Origin: JALEFZ01 sp964564415 | GTDB lineage: Bacteria > Bacteroidota > Bacteroidia > J057 | Direction of reading: 5' to 3' | NCBI GenBank assembly: GCA_964564415.1 | Contig: CAZMAV010000002.1 | Coordinates: 62,001 to 126,000, forward strand | DNA: 64,000 bases | In this document: positions 8,885 to 18,076 of the stretch, piece by piece | Numbering within the stretch: the stretch's first letter is position 1 | How the letters are laid out: each line of letters starts with the position of its first letter | Program-made: the position numbers and the translations under genes | Notes under the pieces: model-generated | The model's database searches: none | What the model saw: the letters and a program-made list of their open reading frames with translations, nothing else | What the model was told of the DNA's origin: nothing

Positions 8885-9694
8885 ATGAAAATAAAGCTAG
8901 GATTTAGTACCTGCCCCAATGATACCTTCATGTTTGATGCCATAGTCAACAAGAAGGTATACCTAAAAGGATATGAGTTTGAGCCAATTCTTGAGGATAT
9001 TCTTCATCTTAACCAGAGAGCTTTGGAAGGGGAATTGGACATGGTGAAAATATCTTACAATGCCTATGGGAGGATCAAGGAAAAATACCAGTTGCTTGAG
9101 GCAGGAAGTGCCCTCGGAAATAACTGTGGTCCACTTCTCATCACAAAAGGAGAGAAGGGCATAGAAGAAATAATAAGAGAAAAACTTCCTGTTGCGATTC
9201 CTGGCGAAAATACCACTGCGAATCTTTTGTTGGGATATTATACTCCGCTACTCAGGAATAAAAAGATATATCTCTTTCACGAAATCATGCCTGCCATTCT
9301 TAAGGGTGAAGTGGCCGCTGGTGTTATTATCCACGAAAATAGATTTACCTACCAGAAACATGGTCTTAGCTTGATTCAAGATTTAGGCGAACACTGGGAG
9401 TCCCAAACACAGCTTCCTATTCCTTTGGGAGCCATTGTAGCAAAGAAATCTTTGGGTGAAAAAATTATTTCTGATCTTAATCAAATCATGAAAAGCAGTG
9501 TTGACTTTGCCTTTCAAAATCCAGATTCATCTACACCCTTCGTTAAATCCTATGCTCAGGAAATGGAAGAGTCGGTCATGCGCTCCCACATAGATTTATA
9601 TGTGAATGATTTTTCAAGGGAGCTAGGACCCGTGGGACATTTGGCGGTAAATGAGCTGCTCCAAGTTGGCGAACAAATGGGTCTGTATGACTGA
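8885..9694 (+). CDS. mqnD: 1,4-dihydroxy-6-naphthoate synthase
   Basis: 269 aa starting MKIKLGFSTCPNDTFMFDA, the signature of MqnD, which converts cyclic dehypoxanthinylfutalosine to 1,4-dihydroxy-6-naphthoate in the futalosine pathway of menaquinone synthesis. It has the type-II periplasmic-binding-protein fold without a signal peptide ('DMVKISYNAYGRI', 'GNNCGPLLI'). Length is typical (~270-280 aa). Its presence suggests this organism makes menaquinone through futalosine instead of the MenFDHCEB route; mqnA, mqnB and mqnC are not in this window. A short hairpin with a T-run follows the stop. Confidence 0.92.
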   Translation: MKIKLGFSTCPNDTFMFDAIVNKKVYLKGYEFEPILEDILHLNQRALEGELDMVKISYNAYGRIKEKYQLLEAGSALGNNCGPLLITKGEKGIEEIIREKLPVAIPGENTTANLLLGYYTPLLRNKKIYLFHEIMPAILKGEVAAGVIIHENRFTYQKHGLSLIQDLGEHWESQTQLPIPLGAIVAKKSLGEKIISDLNQIMKSSVDFAFQNPDSSTPFVKSYAQEMEESVMRSHIDLYVNDFSRELGPVGHLAVNELLQVGEQMGLYD

Positions 9695-9711
9695 TCCTGC
9701 TCAGGATTTTT
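9694..9711 (+). terminator. short hairpin with T-run after mqnD
   Basis: Stem ATCCT (9694-9698), loop GCTC, stem AGGAT (9703-9707), with five T (9707-9711), overlapping the mqnD stop codon. A sixth G-C pair can form if the loop shrinks to two bases. It is weak, and it also overlaps the stop codon of the convergent methyltransferase gene. Confidence 0.4.
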
Positions 9712-10627
9712 CCGCTATGTACAATACAGAACTACATTTTTCTGCATGTCCATTAGCATTTAGAAATGAGCGGAAGCCTTGCCAGAATCCCGAGAAAAGG
9801 TTCACTTTCCCTCCTTTATATTTCTCACTGAGGAGACTTACATAAAAAGAGTCAAATGGCATGTGTTTCATTTTCTTCATCCGAAAGCCATTTTTTTCAA
9901 GAAGTTTTTCCATCGAAAGAGGGGAGAAGTGATACAGATGCCTGGGAACGTCATAAGCTGCCCATTTATCTTGATAATGCTGAGCATCCAAAGATTGATA
10001 ATTGGGAACAGCGATAATCAAATTCCCGTCATTTTTCAAAATAGATCTTATCTGTTCAAGATAGGAATGCAGCTCATGAACGTGCTCAAGGACATGCCAC
10101 ATAGATACCATATCAAAACTGTTGGGCTCCAATTGAAAGAGCTCTTGAGTTTCTTTGGTATGAACATTATTTTTTTCCATTGCGATGGCTCTAGCTCCTT
10201 CATCTGGTTCAAGTCCCAATGTCTTCCATCCATACTTTTCCATCGCTCCTAAGAAATCACCTGTCCCACAGCCTAAATCTAAAATATTTCCTTGATCTTT
10301 TCCGGATAGCTTTTTGACCAGATCTACCTTTTGGTTGAGGGTATAATTTCTGACGACTTGATAAAGGCGGTTGATAATTCCTTTATTGGTATCGGTATGT
10401 GAGATGTATTCCTCTGATTGATAGTAGCGACCAATTTCACTTTCTACCGGTACTTCTTGCGTAAATCTTGCGCTACAGTTCTGACATTCCCATACTTGAA
10501 ACTTCTCTCTACTAACCGTTTGGTCTGTTGCAGAGAGAACCATCTTTATCTTTTCACTTTGGCAGATAGGACAAAGCTGATAGGTTCTTTTCCTCTCAGC
10601 TTCGATAAAAACATTTTTCACCGACAT
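9701..10627 (-). CDS. zinc-ribbon class I SAM-dependent methyltransferase
   Basis: 308 aa. An N-terminal zinc ribbon is formed by CPIC (C19, C22) and CQNC (C48, C51). The methyltransferase core starts with DLGCGTG (residues 117-123), the acidic end of strand 2 'GLEPD' (E140), and the post-I motif 'FDMVSMWHVLEHV', the pattern of Methyltransf_23 proteins. Zinc-ribbon plus this domain is typical of enzymes in polysaccharide or secondary-metabolite gene sets, but none lies next to it here. Substrate is not predictable. It is convergent with mqnD, and a 206-bp gene-free interval separates its start from mnmG. Confidence 0.83.
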   Translation of the reverse strand: MSVKNVFIEAERKRTYQLCPICQSEKIKMVLSATDQTVSREKFQVWECQNCSARFTQEVPVESEIGRYYQSEEYISHTDTNKGIINRLYQVVRNYTLNQKVDLVKKLSGKDQGNILDLGCGTGDFLGAMEKYGWKTLGLEPDEGARAIAMEKNNVHTKETQELFQLEPNSFDMVSMWHVLEHVHELHSYLEQIRSILKNDGNLIIAVPNYQSLDAQHYQDKWAAYDVPRHLYHFSPLSMEKLLEKNGFRMKKMKHMPFDSFYVSLLSEKYKGGKVNLFSGFWQGFRSFLNANGHAEKCSSVLYIAEKS

Positions 10628-10833
10628 ATAAAAGCAGTTAAAAAACTTAAAAAGACGTCAGAAAACTAATACTTCGCTGACCTGAAGTTTATCGAAATTT
10701 TAACGCTAAAAACAACTCATTTTCAGCATTCTAGTAATTTTTCAGAGGAAAAAAAGACCTACATATCCATCCTTAGAGCTACATAAAAATCTCTGCCCTG
10801 TACAGTAGGGAAGATCAATTAAATATAGGGGTC

Positions 10834-12696
10834 TTATCTTCCCATATAAACCATGAGGACAGATATATCTGCTGGAGATACACCACTGATTCTGGAAGCT
10901 TGTCCAAGACTTTTAGGTTTCATTTTGGACAGTTTTTCACGGCTTTCAGAAGACAAGGAAGAAAGCCGATGGAAATCGAATTCTTCTGGAATATTAATTT
11001 CATCCAGGCGCATCATCTTCTCAGCAAGTTCCTTTTCTTTTTTGATGTAACCTGAATACTTGACTTGAATTTCTGATTGCGATTTCACCTCTTCCTCTAC
11101 TCCCTCACTAGCTTTTTTCAACTCTGGAGAATGGTCAATCAGGGCATCCAGGCTCACCTTCGGCCGGGTCAGGATAGCCACAGCCTTCATCTTCTGTTTA
11201 AGAGGGGAACTTCCAATTGAAACCAAATATTCATCTACTTCATCCGGTGCTACACTGGTCTCTTTGATGGCGTTATTTAGAGCTTCTACTTTTGCTTGCT
11301 TCTCCAACATACGCTGATACCGGTCCTCTTTAGCTACTCCAAACTGGTAACCGTAATGGGTAAGTCTGAGATCAGCGTTGTCTTGTCTGAGCAGGGTCCG
11401 ATATTCTGCACGTGAAGTAAACATACGATAGGGTTCCTTTGTACCCTTATTTACCAGGTCATCAATCAGAACCCCGATGTAAGCTTCGTCTCTTTTCAGG
11501 ATAAATGGGTTTTCACCTTTGACTTTGAGACCGGCATTAATCCCTGCCATGAGTCCCTGGCTCGCGGCTTCCTCATATCCAGTGGTTCCATTTATCTGAC
11601 CTGCGAAAAAGAGGTTTTTTACGAGTTGAGTTTCCAGAGAAAGTTTCAGTTGGGTAGGGGGGAAGAAGTCATATTCAACTGCATATCCGGGTCGGAACAT
11701 TTTGGCATCTTCCAATCCAGGTACTGTCCTCAAGGCTCGCAGTTGGATATCCTCAGGAAGGGAGGATGAAAAACCGTTTACATAGACCTCGATGGTCTTC
11801 CATCCTTCAGGCTCGAGAAAGAGTTGATGCCTTTCTCTTTCAGCGAAACGATCAATTTTGTCTTCAATAGAAGGACAGTATCGAGGTCCCAATCCCTGGA
11901 TTCTCCCATTGAACATGGGGCTTCTGTCAAATCCTTCTCTTAGAATCTCATGGGTTTTGGGATGGGTATATGAAATGTGGCAGGGTCGTTGTTCTTTTAG
12001 AGAGGTCGTATCTGTAAAAGAAAACTTCCCTGGGTTTTCATCGCCGGGCTGTTCTTCTGTTTTTTCCCAATTTATGCTTCTTCCGTCGATACGGGGTGGA
12101 GTACCTGTTTTCATTCGGCCACTTTCAAAACCGAGTTCGTTAAGTTGTGCTGTTATTTCTTTAGAGGCTCTTTCTCCACTTCTACCTCCTCCGAACTGCT
12201 TTTCTCCGATATGAATCAATCCATTGAGAAAAGTTCCATTAGTTAGGACTACGGTTTTAGAGGGAATTTCTAGTCCTAATTGGGTACGGACTCCTTTTAC
12301 CCCTCCATTTTTTACGATGAGTCCAGTGATCATTTCCTGCCAAAAATCAACATTAGGAGTAGATTCAAGGGCCAATCTCCATTCTTCAGCGAACTTCATC
12401 CTATCGCTTTGTGCACGGGGACTCCACATGGCTGGTCCTTTGGAGCGGTTCAGCATCCGAAACTGAATCATGGTCTTGTCTGTCACAATACCAGAATAAC
12501 CACCAAGGGCATCTATTTCCCTTATCAATTGACCTTTGGCCACTCCTCCCATCGCTGGATTACAAGACATTTGAGCGATGGTATTCATGTTCATAGTAGC
12601 CAACATCACTCTCAATCCCATATTGGCGGCAGCTGCAGCAGCTTCACAACCTGCGTGTCCTGCCCCAACTACTATTACGTCATATTCTTGAAACAT
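10834..12696 (-). CDS. mnmG: tRNA uridine-5-carboxymethylaminomethyl(34) synthesis enzyme MnmG (GidA)
   Basis: 620 aa, the normal length for MnmG. The FAD-binding GAGHAG loop (residues 11-16) opens the protein, followed by the conserved 'CNPAMGGVAKGQL', 'GTFLNGLIHIGEKQ' with 'GGGRSGE', 'LKTGTPPR'-type segment (RMKTGTPPRIDG), and 'CPSIEDK'. With MnmE it installs the cmnm5 group on wobble U34 of several tRNAs, using FAD, NADH and methylene-THF. In many bacteria mnmG (gidA, glucose-inhibited division) lies beside oriC; here the candidate origin is about 6.5 kb downstream in window coordinates and two parS sites sit immediately upstream of its start, which fits that arrangement. Confidence 0.97.
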   Translation of the reverse strand: MFQEYDVIVVGAGHAGCEAAAAAANMGLRVMLATMNMNTIAQMSCNPAMGGVAKGQLIREIDALGGYSGIVTDKTMIQFRMLNRSKGPAMWSPRAQSDRMKFAEEWRLALESTPNVDFWQEMITGLIVKNGGVKGVRTQLGLEIPSKTVVLTNGTFLNGLIHIGEKQFGGGRSGERASKEITAQLNELGFESGRMKTGTPPRIDGRSINWEKTEEQPGDENPGKFSFTDTTSLKEQRPCHISYTHPKTHEILREGFDRSPMFNGRIQGLGPRYCPSIEDKIDRFAERERHQLFLEPEGWKTIEVYVNGFSSSLPEDIQLRALRTVPGLEDAKMFRPGYAVEYDFFPPTQLKLSLETQLVKNLFFAGQINGTTGYEEAASQGLMAGINAGLKVKGENPFILKRDEAYIGVLIDDLVNKGTKEPYRMFTSRAEYRTLLRQDNADLRLTHYGYQFGVAKEDRYQRMLEKQAKVEALNNAIKETSVAPDEVDEYLVSIGSSPLKQKMKAVAILTRPKVSLDALIDHSPELKKASEGVEEEVKSQSEIQVKYSGYIKKEKELAEKMMRLDEINIPEEFDFHRLSSLSSESREKLSKMKPKSLGQASRISGVSPADISVLMVYMGR

Positions 12697-12717
12697 GAGT
12701 TCATCAAGTTTAAATAA

Positions 12718-12733
12718 TGTTCCACGTGGAACC
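12718..12733. promoter_or_regulatory. parS site 1 (ParB-binding palindrome)
   Basis: The 16-mer TGTTCCACGTGGAACC matches the parS consensus with CACGTG core at every position except the last base. It lies 22 bp upstream of the mnmG start codon in the mnmG-ybeY gap. ParB/Spo0J binds such sites to load SMC and segregate newly replicated origins. The site could also influence mnmG transcription by ParB spreading. Confidence 0.85.
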
Positions 12734-12804
12734 TAAAGCCCGTCTAAGCTTAAAGGAACTACCCACACTTTTTGAGTAAGGGAGTTTGACTTTTTATAGT
12801 TCTA

Positions 12805-12820
12805 TGTTCCACGTGGAACA
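12805..12820. promoter_or_regulatory. parS site 2 (perfect ParB-binding palindrome)
   Basis: TGTTCCACGTGGAACA is a perfect 16-bp palindrome, extended to 18 bp by the flanking A (12804) and T (12821). It directly abuts the ybeY stop codon. It lies 87 bp from the first parS site. Clustered parS sites normally mark the origin-proximal part of a bacterial chromosome, consistent with the candidate oriC at 19.1-20.5 kb. Confidence 0.92.
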
Positions 12821-13243
12821 TTAAAAGTTCCTCAAATTTAATACTTCTCTCTCTTTATTGCGCATTAAGGCCTCCTGAAAACCATGGTCGTCAAAACCAA
12901 GCAGATGGAGGATTCCGTGAATCATAACCCGGTGCAGCTCCTCTTCTATATCTCCTCCATGGTTGATTGCATTTTCCTGCACACGGTCTACCGATATATA
13001 TATATCCGCAGATATAGTTTCTCCTGCCTCTTCATGAGGAAAGGTCAAGATGTCTGTGTAGTAGTCATGGGAAAGAAACTGCTTGTTTAACTGGAGCAGG
13101 TAATCATCACTTACAAAAATATAGTTGACTTCACCTAACTCAGCCTGATGCGCATTAATGACTAAGAGGACCCAGTCGCTAACTGGGTCCTCCTTATCTA
13201 AAACAAAATTTTTATACTCGTAGAAAAAAGAAATGTTTTCCAT
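12821..13243 (-). CDS. ybeY: rRNA maturation RNase YbeY
   Basis: 140 aa from the ATG at 13241-13243; a TTG one codon earlier is also in frame. The metal-binding motif HGILHLLGFDDH (H109, H113, H120) near the C-terminus and the 'DILTFPHEEAGETISADIYIS' strand pair identify YbeY/UPF0054, a single-strand endoribonuclease needed for 16S rRNA 3' maturation and ribosome quality control. The third His is one residue further along than in E. coli YbeY. The start overlaps the stop of the upstream ATPase gene (TGATG), so translation is coupled within the DUF4175-ATPase-ybeY operon. Confidence 0.93.
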   Translation of the reverse strand: MENISFFYEYKNFVLDKEDPVSDWVLLVINAHQAELGEVNYIFVSDDYLLQLNKQFLSHDYYTDILTFPHEEAGETISADIYISVDRVQENAINHGGDIEEELHRVMIHGILHLLGFDDHGFQEALMRNKEREVLNLRNF

Positions 13244-13671
13244 CAAATATTAAAAACCATTTCTGAAATTCTTCCCTCATCCAAAAACTTGAGATCGTCG
13301 GAGAGCTGCTCCATCAAGAAGACTCCTCTCCCTCCAATGTTTTGTAGGTTTTCAGGAGAGGTGGGATCAGGAAGTTTTTTGGGATCAAATCCTTTTCCTT
13401 CATCTTTTACCCTCACCACAAGTCTGTATTGATTTACAATTTCAAAGTCCACATAGACTTTCTTGTTCAGGTCTTCATTGTTGCCATGGAAAACTGCGTT
13501 ATTGACAGCCTCAGTAACGGCGACCATTACATTTCCATAAACATCCTCTTTGAATTCAAGCGCTGTCTTGATTTCATCTACCACTGCCTCTATATCATGA
13601 ATGATATCCGGGCTACTTGGTAAAATCAATTGCTTGAAAAGCAGCTTGCGTGTTTCTGAAGGGCTACTCAT
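13243..13671 (-). CDS. RsbW-like ATP-binding regulatory protein
   Basis: 142 aa covering a single HATPase_c_2 (GHKL) domain: N box 'VTEAVNNAVFHGN', G1 box DEGKGFDP, G2 box GGRGVFLM. This is the anti-sigma factor/serine kinase architecture of RsbW/SpoIIAB. Such proteins phosphorylate an anti-anti-sigma (STAS) partner and bind a sigma factor, but neither partner is encoded nearby, so the target is unknown. It overlaps the DUF4175 gene by 8 bp upstream and ybeY by one base downstream, giving a tightly coupled three-gene operon. Cytoplasmic, no membrane segment. Confidence 0.88.
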   Translation of the reverse strand: MSSPSETRKLLFKQLILPSSPDIIHDIEAVVDEIKTALEFKEDVYGNVMVAVTEAVNNAVFHGNNEDLNKKVYVDFEIVNQYRLVVRVKDEGKGFDPKKLPDPTSPENLQNIGGRGVFLMEQLSDDLKFLDEGRISEMVFNI

Positions 13672-16600
13672 TCGCAGTTTCTAGCTTTTTGAAGTATTGC
13701 TCAATTAAGATCAGGAAATCACTGGAATATTCCAACTTATTAGATTTCAGCAACTCCTGCCTGATTTTGTTTTTGTATTCTTCGAGAGAAAGTTCCTCAG
13801 GAGATTTTTTGTCTAGGTTCTGAGCCGTCCTGGATTCCCGCTTATCGTCTAATTCCCTTTCTCTTACCGAACGGTCTGCCTGAAGGAGTCGGCTTAGTAT
13901 TTGACGCTGACGCTTCATCGTCTCAGAAGTCAGCTGTTTGTTTACCAAGTCAGTCTCAGATTGGATCATGTCCTTCATGACCTTATCCATATCTCCCAAT
14001 GGCTTATTTCCACTTCCTTTCATTTTCTGCATGGCCTCTTCCAGTTGCTTACGGATGGCTTCTTGTTGGGCAGCCATTTTTTGAAGCTGTGATGGATTCA
14101 TTTTACCTGATTTCATCAGTTGTTCCATCTGCTGGTTAAGATTTTGCTGCTGCTTGCCCATGCCTTTCATGTTTGGCTTTTGGCCATTGGGCTTGTTGCA
14201 CATTGCATTTCCCTGCATCTGATTCTTCATGCTTTGCTGCATCTGCTTCATGATGTCAGAGAGCATATTGGCCAGATTGTTGATGCCTGTCATGGCACCC
14301 TGCTGGTACTGGGTAATGAAGTCTACGTGCTTTTTGCGAAAATAGATTTGAGACTTCTCCATATTTTCGGTAATCCCCTTGCTCTCGTCCAGTACGAATT
14401 TCTGAATCTGGAAGGCACGGTTGGCCAGGGATTCCAGGCTGTCTTTCAGGAGCTCCATGTCATCCTGAAGCTTCTTTTGCTGCTGACTTTTGGCTTTCAA
14501 AGCAGGATCACCATACTTAAGCTCTTCTACCTCATTTCGCAAGTCTTCTTGGTCAAAAGAAAGAGTCAGAAGGTTTTCCAGTAATTCTCTCAAATCCTCC
14601 AGGTTTTCCTTATCTTGCTGAGACTGCATGTCCATCTGCATCTGGCTAAGTTGATCGGACATTTCCCTCATCTTCTGCTCAGCCTTCTTCTGAGATTGAG
14701 TTGCACTCTTTTTCTTTTGCTCTGCGGACTTCTGGCTTTTTCTGCTTCCATCCTTCATCTCTTTCTGGGACTGATCCATCTTTTCACTGGCCTCCTTCAT
14801 TTCATCTCCGGCCTCGTCGCCCTTCTCTTGAAGGTCATCCATTTTCTCCTGATCCGGAGTCTTGGTATCATCCTTTTTACTTCCCAGTTCTTCGAGATCT
14901 TCCTTAATATCTTCCATTCGCTCATTCAGGCTTTCCTGGCGTTCCTTTACATCTTCCATCTCTTCAGAACTCTCAGACTTTTCTGTCTTTTCCTCCAGGA
15001 CCTGTTGTTTAGCAGCCAGGCGATCCAGTTTATTTCGAATCTCATCTATTTTTTCCTGCACCTCCAACTGCTTGAGCAATTCTAATGTACGCTCCAGGCT
15101 TTTCTGAATATCCTCGTCATTGAGCTGCATCTCTTCCATCTTTTCCATGACGGATTGCATGTCAAGGTCCTCCATCTTCTCCTCTAACTCTTTGAGTAGT
15201 TCTTCAAGTTCTGGATTTTCCAATTCTTCCATAAACTTATTCAACTCCTCGTACTTCTCAAGGGTCTGCTCAGAAATCATCTGGTTGTTCTGGAGCTTAT
15301 CTTTGGCTTCTTCAAATTTTTCCTGGGTTTCTTCCAACTGCTTCATCATGTCCTTCTGCTCATCGATCATGCGCTGAAGCTCTTTCTTATCGTCAAAGGA
15401 TAGCTTTTTCTGACTTAGAAGTTTTTCCTGCATTTTTTTGTAGGATTCCTTAAGCGACTCAGAATTTTCCTTGAGCTTTTTCAAGTCATTTTTTACTTCC
15501 TCTTGCTGCTGACCTACCTCATCGTATTTCGCATCAAGGGTAGGATATACAACTTTGTATGTGGCGCTGCTGGAGGCTTTTGGACCTAAAACTCCATCAT
15601 TGTCCCAGACCTTTATATAGTATTCCAATTCATCTCCCTCACTAAGTCCCAATTGTGTGAGGTCAATCTGGTAACCCATCTGTTGAAGAAGGACTTTTTT
15701 ATCTAGTCCCAAGTCATATGCTTGGAATTTTTCTGTTACAGAACTCGTACCTCCTGACTTTACAAAACGGTACATCAACTGCAACTTGGAGAAACCAAAG
15801 TCGTCAGCTACCTCAAGCTCTAGTGGCATAACCGGATTGAGGTCCACCAGAAAGTCATTGTTTGGAGAGAATACATATACCGAGGGATAGCGATCAGGAA
15901 CGACCCCAGCCTTATACTTTACCGTATCAATATTTTTGATTTCAGAGTTTCCAGTTAGGGAAATCATATATTCCAAGTCCTTCATGAGTCGCTGAGAATA
16001 TTGAAACTGCGAACCATCCTCCGAAGGTGTGAAGGAAAGTATCCCCTGACCCGGTGTTACAAATTCTGCTTTTGAAATATCTCCCTGTGGCTGAAGGGTC
16101 CAGAAAATTCGAGAGCCTTTTAAAGCTTTAAAATCGCCCACATTGTCTTCCAATTTCTCGGGTGATAATCCGGTATAGGCAGGGTACTCGATGGAGACTG
16201 AAAAGTTTCTGATATATGGCCGCTTCAAAACAGAAACAGTGTAGGTCTGAGACTTGAGTTCAGGATTGCCTATATAAAAGGAAAAATCATTTTTGAGTTC
16301 CGCCAGGGTATACTCAAAATTGCTAGGCGAATTCTTCTTCAAACTGTAGTCAACGTATTCGCTTTGATCTTCCTCATCATTTTTTAGGAATACAAATAAC
16401 TCCGATGGAAGCTGATCCCCGGATACGTTAACTTCAAGTTTAAAATCTTCTCCTGCTACTATCTCAGAAGGAAGGTTGGCAATAGATATTTCGAAAGGTG
16501 GGGGGGGAACAAATTCCTGCCTGTAATTGATGAGCCTGGTACTCGAAGAGCTAAGCAGGGCAGGGTTGATCAGATAAGTAAGGCCAAAGAAAAAAATCGG

Positions 16601-17080
16601 TATAAGCAGAAGCCAAAGGTATCTGCGGTTTAGATTTAGGTTGATGGCACTGCTTAGGGCTACCGGAGCTATTTCTGAGGCTTTTTGATCAATGGCTGCA
16701 GCGGTCAAAGAGCCGGACTGAAATTTTCTTTCTCTTAGTTGGAGGAAATTGGTCAGCTTATCATTGACCTCAGGAAAATAGTTTTGGACCAGTTTAGCAA
16801 TTTGCCAGTCCGATATATTTTTTGTGAGGTTCATCAGCTGGGCCATGGGCCAAAGGACCATATAGCCGAGGACTCCTGCAAAGAGGAAGAGAAGGCCAAA
16901 GACGAAGGCAGTTCTTACACCGGAAGAAAAACCAAAGATTCCTTCACTCAGGAGAACTATGAACAAAATAGAACTTACGATAAGCAAGAGGAGAAGAGAT
17001 CCGCGGATAATTTTATCTGTGTAATACCTCCGGCGAAAATCCTGCATTCGCTTGTTGAGCGTCTGTTGATGCTGATTCAT
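13664..17080 (-). CDS. DUF4175-type giant membrane/coiled-coil protein
   Basis: 1138 aa. Three membrane segments occur near residues 27-48, 55-77 and 153-172. An apparently extracytoplasmic beta-rich region (~185-510) with repeated 'Y.V.V..RP.I..F.V...YP.YTG' style strands follows, then about 500 residues of very Lys/Glu/Gln/Met-rich sequence (~515-1000) that is almost all predicted coiled coil, and a short helical C-terminus. This is the DUF4175 family of Bacteroidota, function unknown. The acidic/basic heptads are low-complexity, so long antisense frames here (for example 14120-14584) are artefacts. It heads the operon with the RsbW-like ATPase and ybeY. Start ATG at 17080 is the only good one. 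Confidence 0.88.
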   Translation of the reverse strand: MNQHQQTLNKRMQDFRRRYYTDKIIRGSLLLLLIVSSILFIVLLSEGIFGFSSGVRTAFVFGLLFLFAGVLGYMVLWPMAQLMNLTKNISDWQIAKLVQNYFPEVNDKLTNFLQLRERKFQSGSLTAAAIDQKASEIAPVALSSAINLNLNRRYLWLLLIPIFFFGLTYLINPALLSSSSTRLINYRQEFVPPPPFEISIANLPSEIVAGEDFKLEVNVSGDQLPSELFVFLKNDEEDQSEYVDYSLKKNSPSNFEYTLAELKNDFSFYIGNPELKSQTYTVSVLKRPYIRNFSVSIEYPAYTGLSPEKLEDNVGDFKALKGSRIFWTLQPQGDISKAEFVTPGQGILSFTPSEDGSQFQYSQRLMKDLEYMISLTGNSEIKNIDTVKYKAGVVPDRYPSVYVFSPNNDFLVDLNPVMPLELEVADDFGFSKLQLMYRFVKSGGTSSVTEKFQAYDLGLDKKVLLQQMGYQIDLTQLGLSEGDELEYYIKVWDNDGVLGPKASSSATYKVVYPTLDAKYDEVGQQQEEVKNDLKKLKENSESLKESYKKMQEKLLSQKKLSFDDKKELQRMIDEQKDMMKQLEETQEKFEEAKDKLQNNQMISEQTLEKYEELNKFMEELENPELEELLKELEEKMEDLDMQSVMEKMEEMQLNDEDIQKSLERTLELLKQLEVQEKIDEIRNKLDRLAAKQQVLEEKTEKSESSEEMEDVKERQESLNERMEDIKEDLEELGSKKDDTKTPDQEKMDDLQEKGDEAGDEMKEASEKMDQSQKEMKDGSRKSQKSAEQKKKSATQSQKKAEQKMREMSDQLSQMQMDMQSQQDKENLEDLRELLENLLTLSFDQEDLRNEVEELKYGDPALKAKSQQQKKLQDDMELLKDSLESLANRAFQIQKFVLDESKGITENMEKSQIYFRKKHVDFITQYQQGAMTGINNLANMLSDIMKQMQQSMKNQMQGNAMCNKPNGQKPNMKGMGKQQQNLNQQMEQLMKSGKMNPSQLQKMAAQQEAIRKQLEEAMQKMKGSGNKPLGDMDKVMKDMIQSETDLVNKQLTSETMKRQRQILSRLLQADRSVRERELDDKRESRTAQNLDKKSPEELSLEEYKNKIRQELLKSNKLEYSSDFLILIEQYFKKLETANE

Positions 17081-17274
17081 TTTTTTAATATGAGCTAAAC
17101 CAATGCTTCGGTAACCAAAAACTTTTCCCTACACATAAGGGAGTTAAGCAAGGGAATTTTTCAATAGAAGTGTGTGGACAGGAGCTTACATAATTTGCAA
17201 ACAAAGGCCGACTTACCCAAATGCAAGAGGGGCAATTTTTAACCCTTTCGGCATTCAGCAGCTTTAGCCAAGAT

Positions 17275-18045
17275 TTAGATGTCCATGGTTACTGAAATGG
17301 GACAGTGATCCGAGTGGACGACATCCGAAAGGATACGGGCATTTAGACACTTATCTTCAATTGCAGAGGATAGCATTTGATAGTCTATCCTCCATCCTTT
17401 GTTTGAGGCCCTTGCCCGGGTTCGGTAGCTCCACCAGGTATAATTGTCTCCTTCTTCATTGAACTTTCGGAAAGAATCCACCATCCCCAGGTCATTCATA
17501 AAGTTGGTCATCCATTCCCTCTCGTGGGGCAAAAAACCTGAACTATTTTTATTTCCTTTCGGATCGTGAATGTCCAGTTCAGTATGGCATATGTTGTAAT
17601 CTCCTGCTATGATAAGATTCGGAATTTCTTCTAATAAAATTTTGACATAGCCTGGAAAATCTCTGAGAAAATCCTCTTTAATCGCTTGCCTGTGATCTCC
17701 ACTTGACCCCGAGGGTAAGTAAAGAGAGATAACTGAAAAATTATCATAATCAGCCCGTAGGATTCTGCCCTCTTTGTCAAACTCTTCTATGCCCATTCCA
17801 TACTCTACGTGCTTGGGTTCTTTTTTAGAATAAATGACTACCCCACTGTATCCTTTCTTTTCTGCAGAAAAAAAGTAACCATGATAGCCTTCAGGACTGA
17901 GCATTTCTTCCGTTAGTTGATCGGGTTGAGCTTTTGACTCCTGAAGACAAATAATGTCGGGGGATTCTTCCTGCAACCAATCAAAGAAACCTTTTTTTTG
18001 GGCAGCTCGGATTCCGTTAACATTATAGGAAATAATTTTTTGCAT
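17275..18045 (-). CDS. xth: exodeoxyribonuclease III (Xth family AP endonuclease)
   Basis: 256 aa from the ATG at 18043-18045 (MQKIISYNVNGIRAA). The frame stays open to 18111, but that would overlap thiL and add non-homologous residues. EEP-fold landmarks are present: 'YNVNGIRAA', the LQESKA metal ligand Glu, 'AGDYNICHTELD', and the C-terminal 'WRIDYQM' and 'SDHCPI' with the catalytic His. Predicted to cleave abasic sites and remove 3' blocking groups in base-excision repair. Length is typical. It lies 31 bp downstream of thiL and is likely co-transcribed. Confidence 0.94.
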   Translation of the reverse strand: MQKIISYNVNGIRAAQKKGFFDWLQEESPDIICLQESKAQPDQLTEEMLSPEGYHGYFFSAEKKGYSGVVIYSKKEPKHVEYGMGIEEFDKEGRILRADYDNFSVISLYLPSGSSGDHRQAIKEDFLRDFPGYVKILLEEIPNLIIAGDYNICHTELDIHDPKGNKNSSGFLPHEREWMTNFMNDLGMVDSFRKFNEEGDNYTWWSYRTRARASNKGWRIDYQMLSSAIEDKCLNARILSDVVHSDHCPISVTMDI

Positions 18046-18076
18046 GCTTGTGTAGGCGTTAAAGGTATGAGTATTT

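Noticed and set aside
11401..11420. CACGTG core inside mnmG as a third parS site
   Set aside because: The flanks do not match TGTTNCACGTGNAACA, so only the two intergenic copies are called.
14120..14584. 154-codon plus-strand frame antisense to DUF4175
   Set aside because: It arises from the Lys/Glu/Gln heptads of the coiled coil read backwards and is dominated by Leu and His; no independent support.
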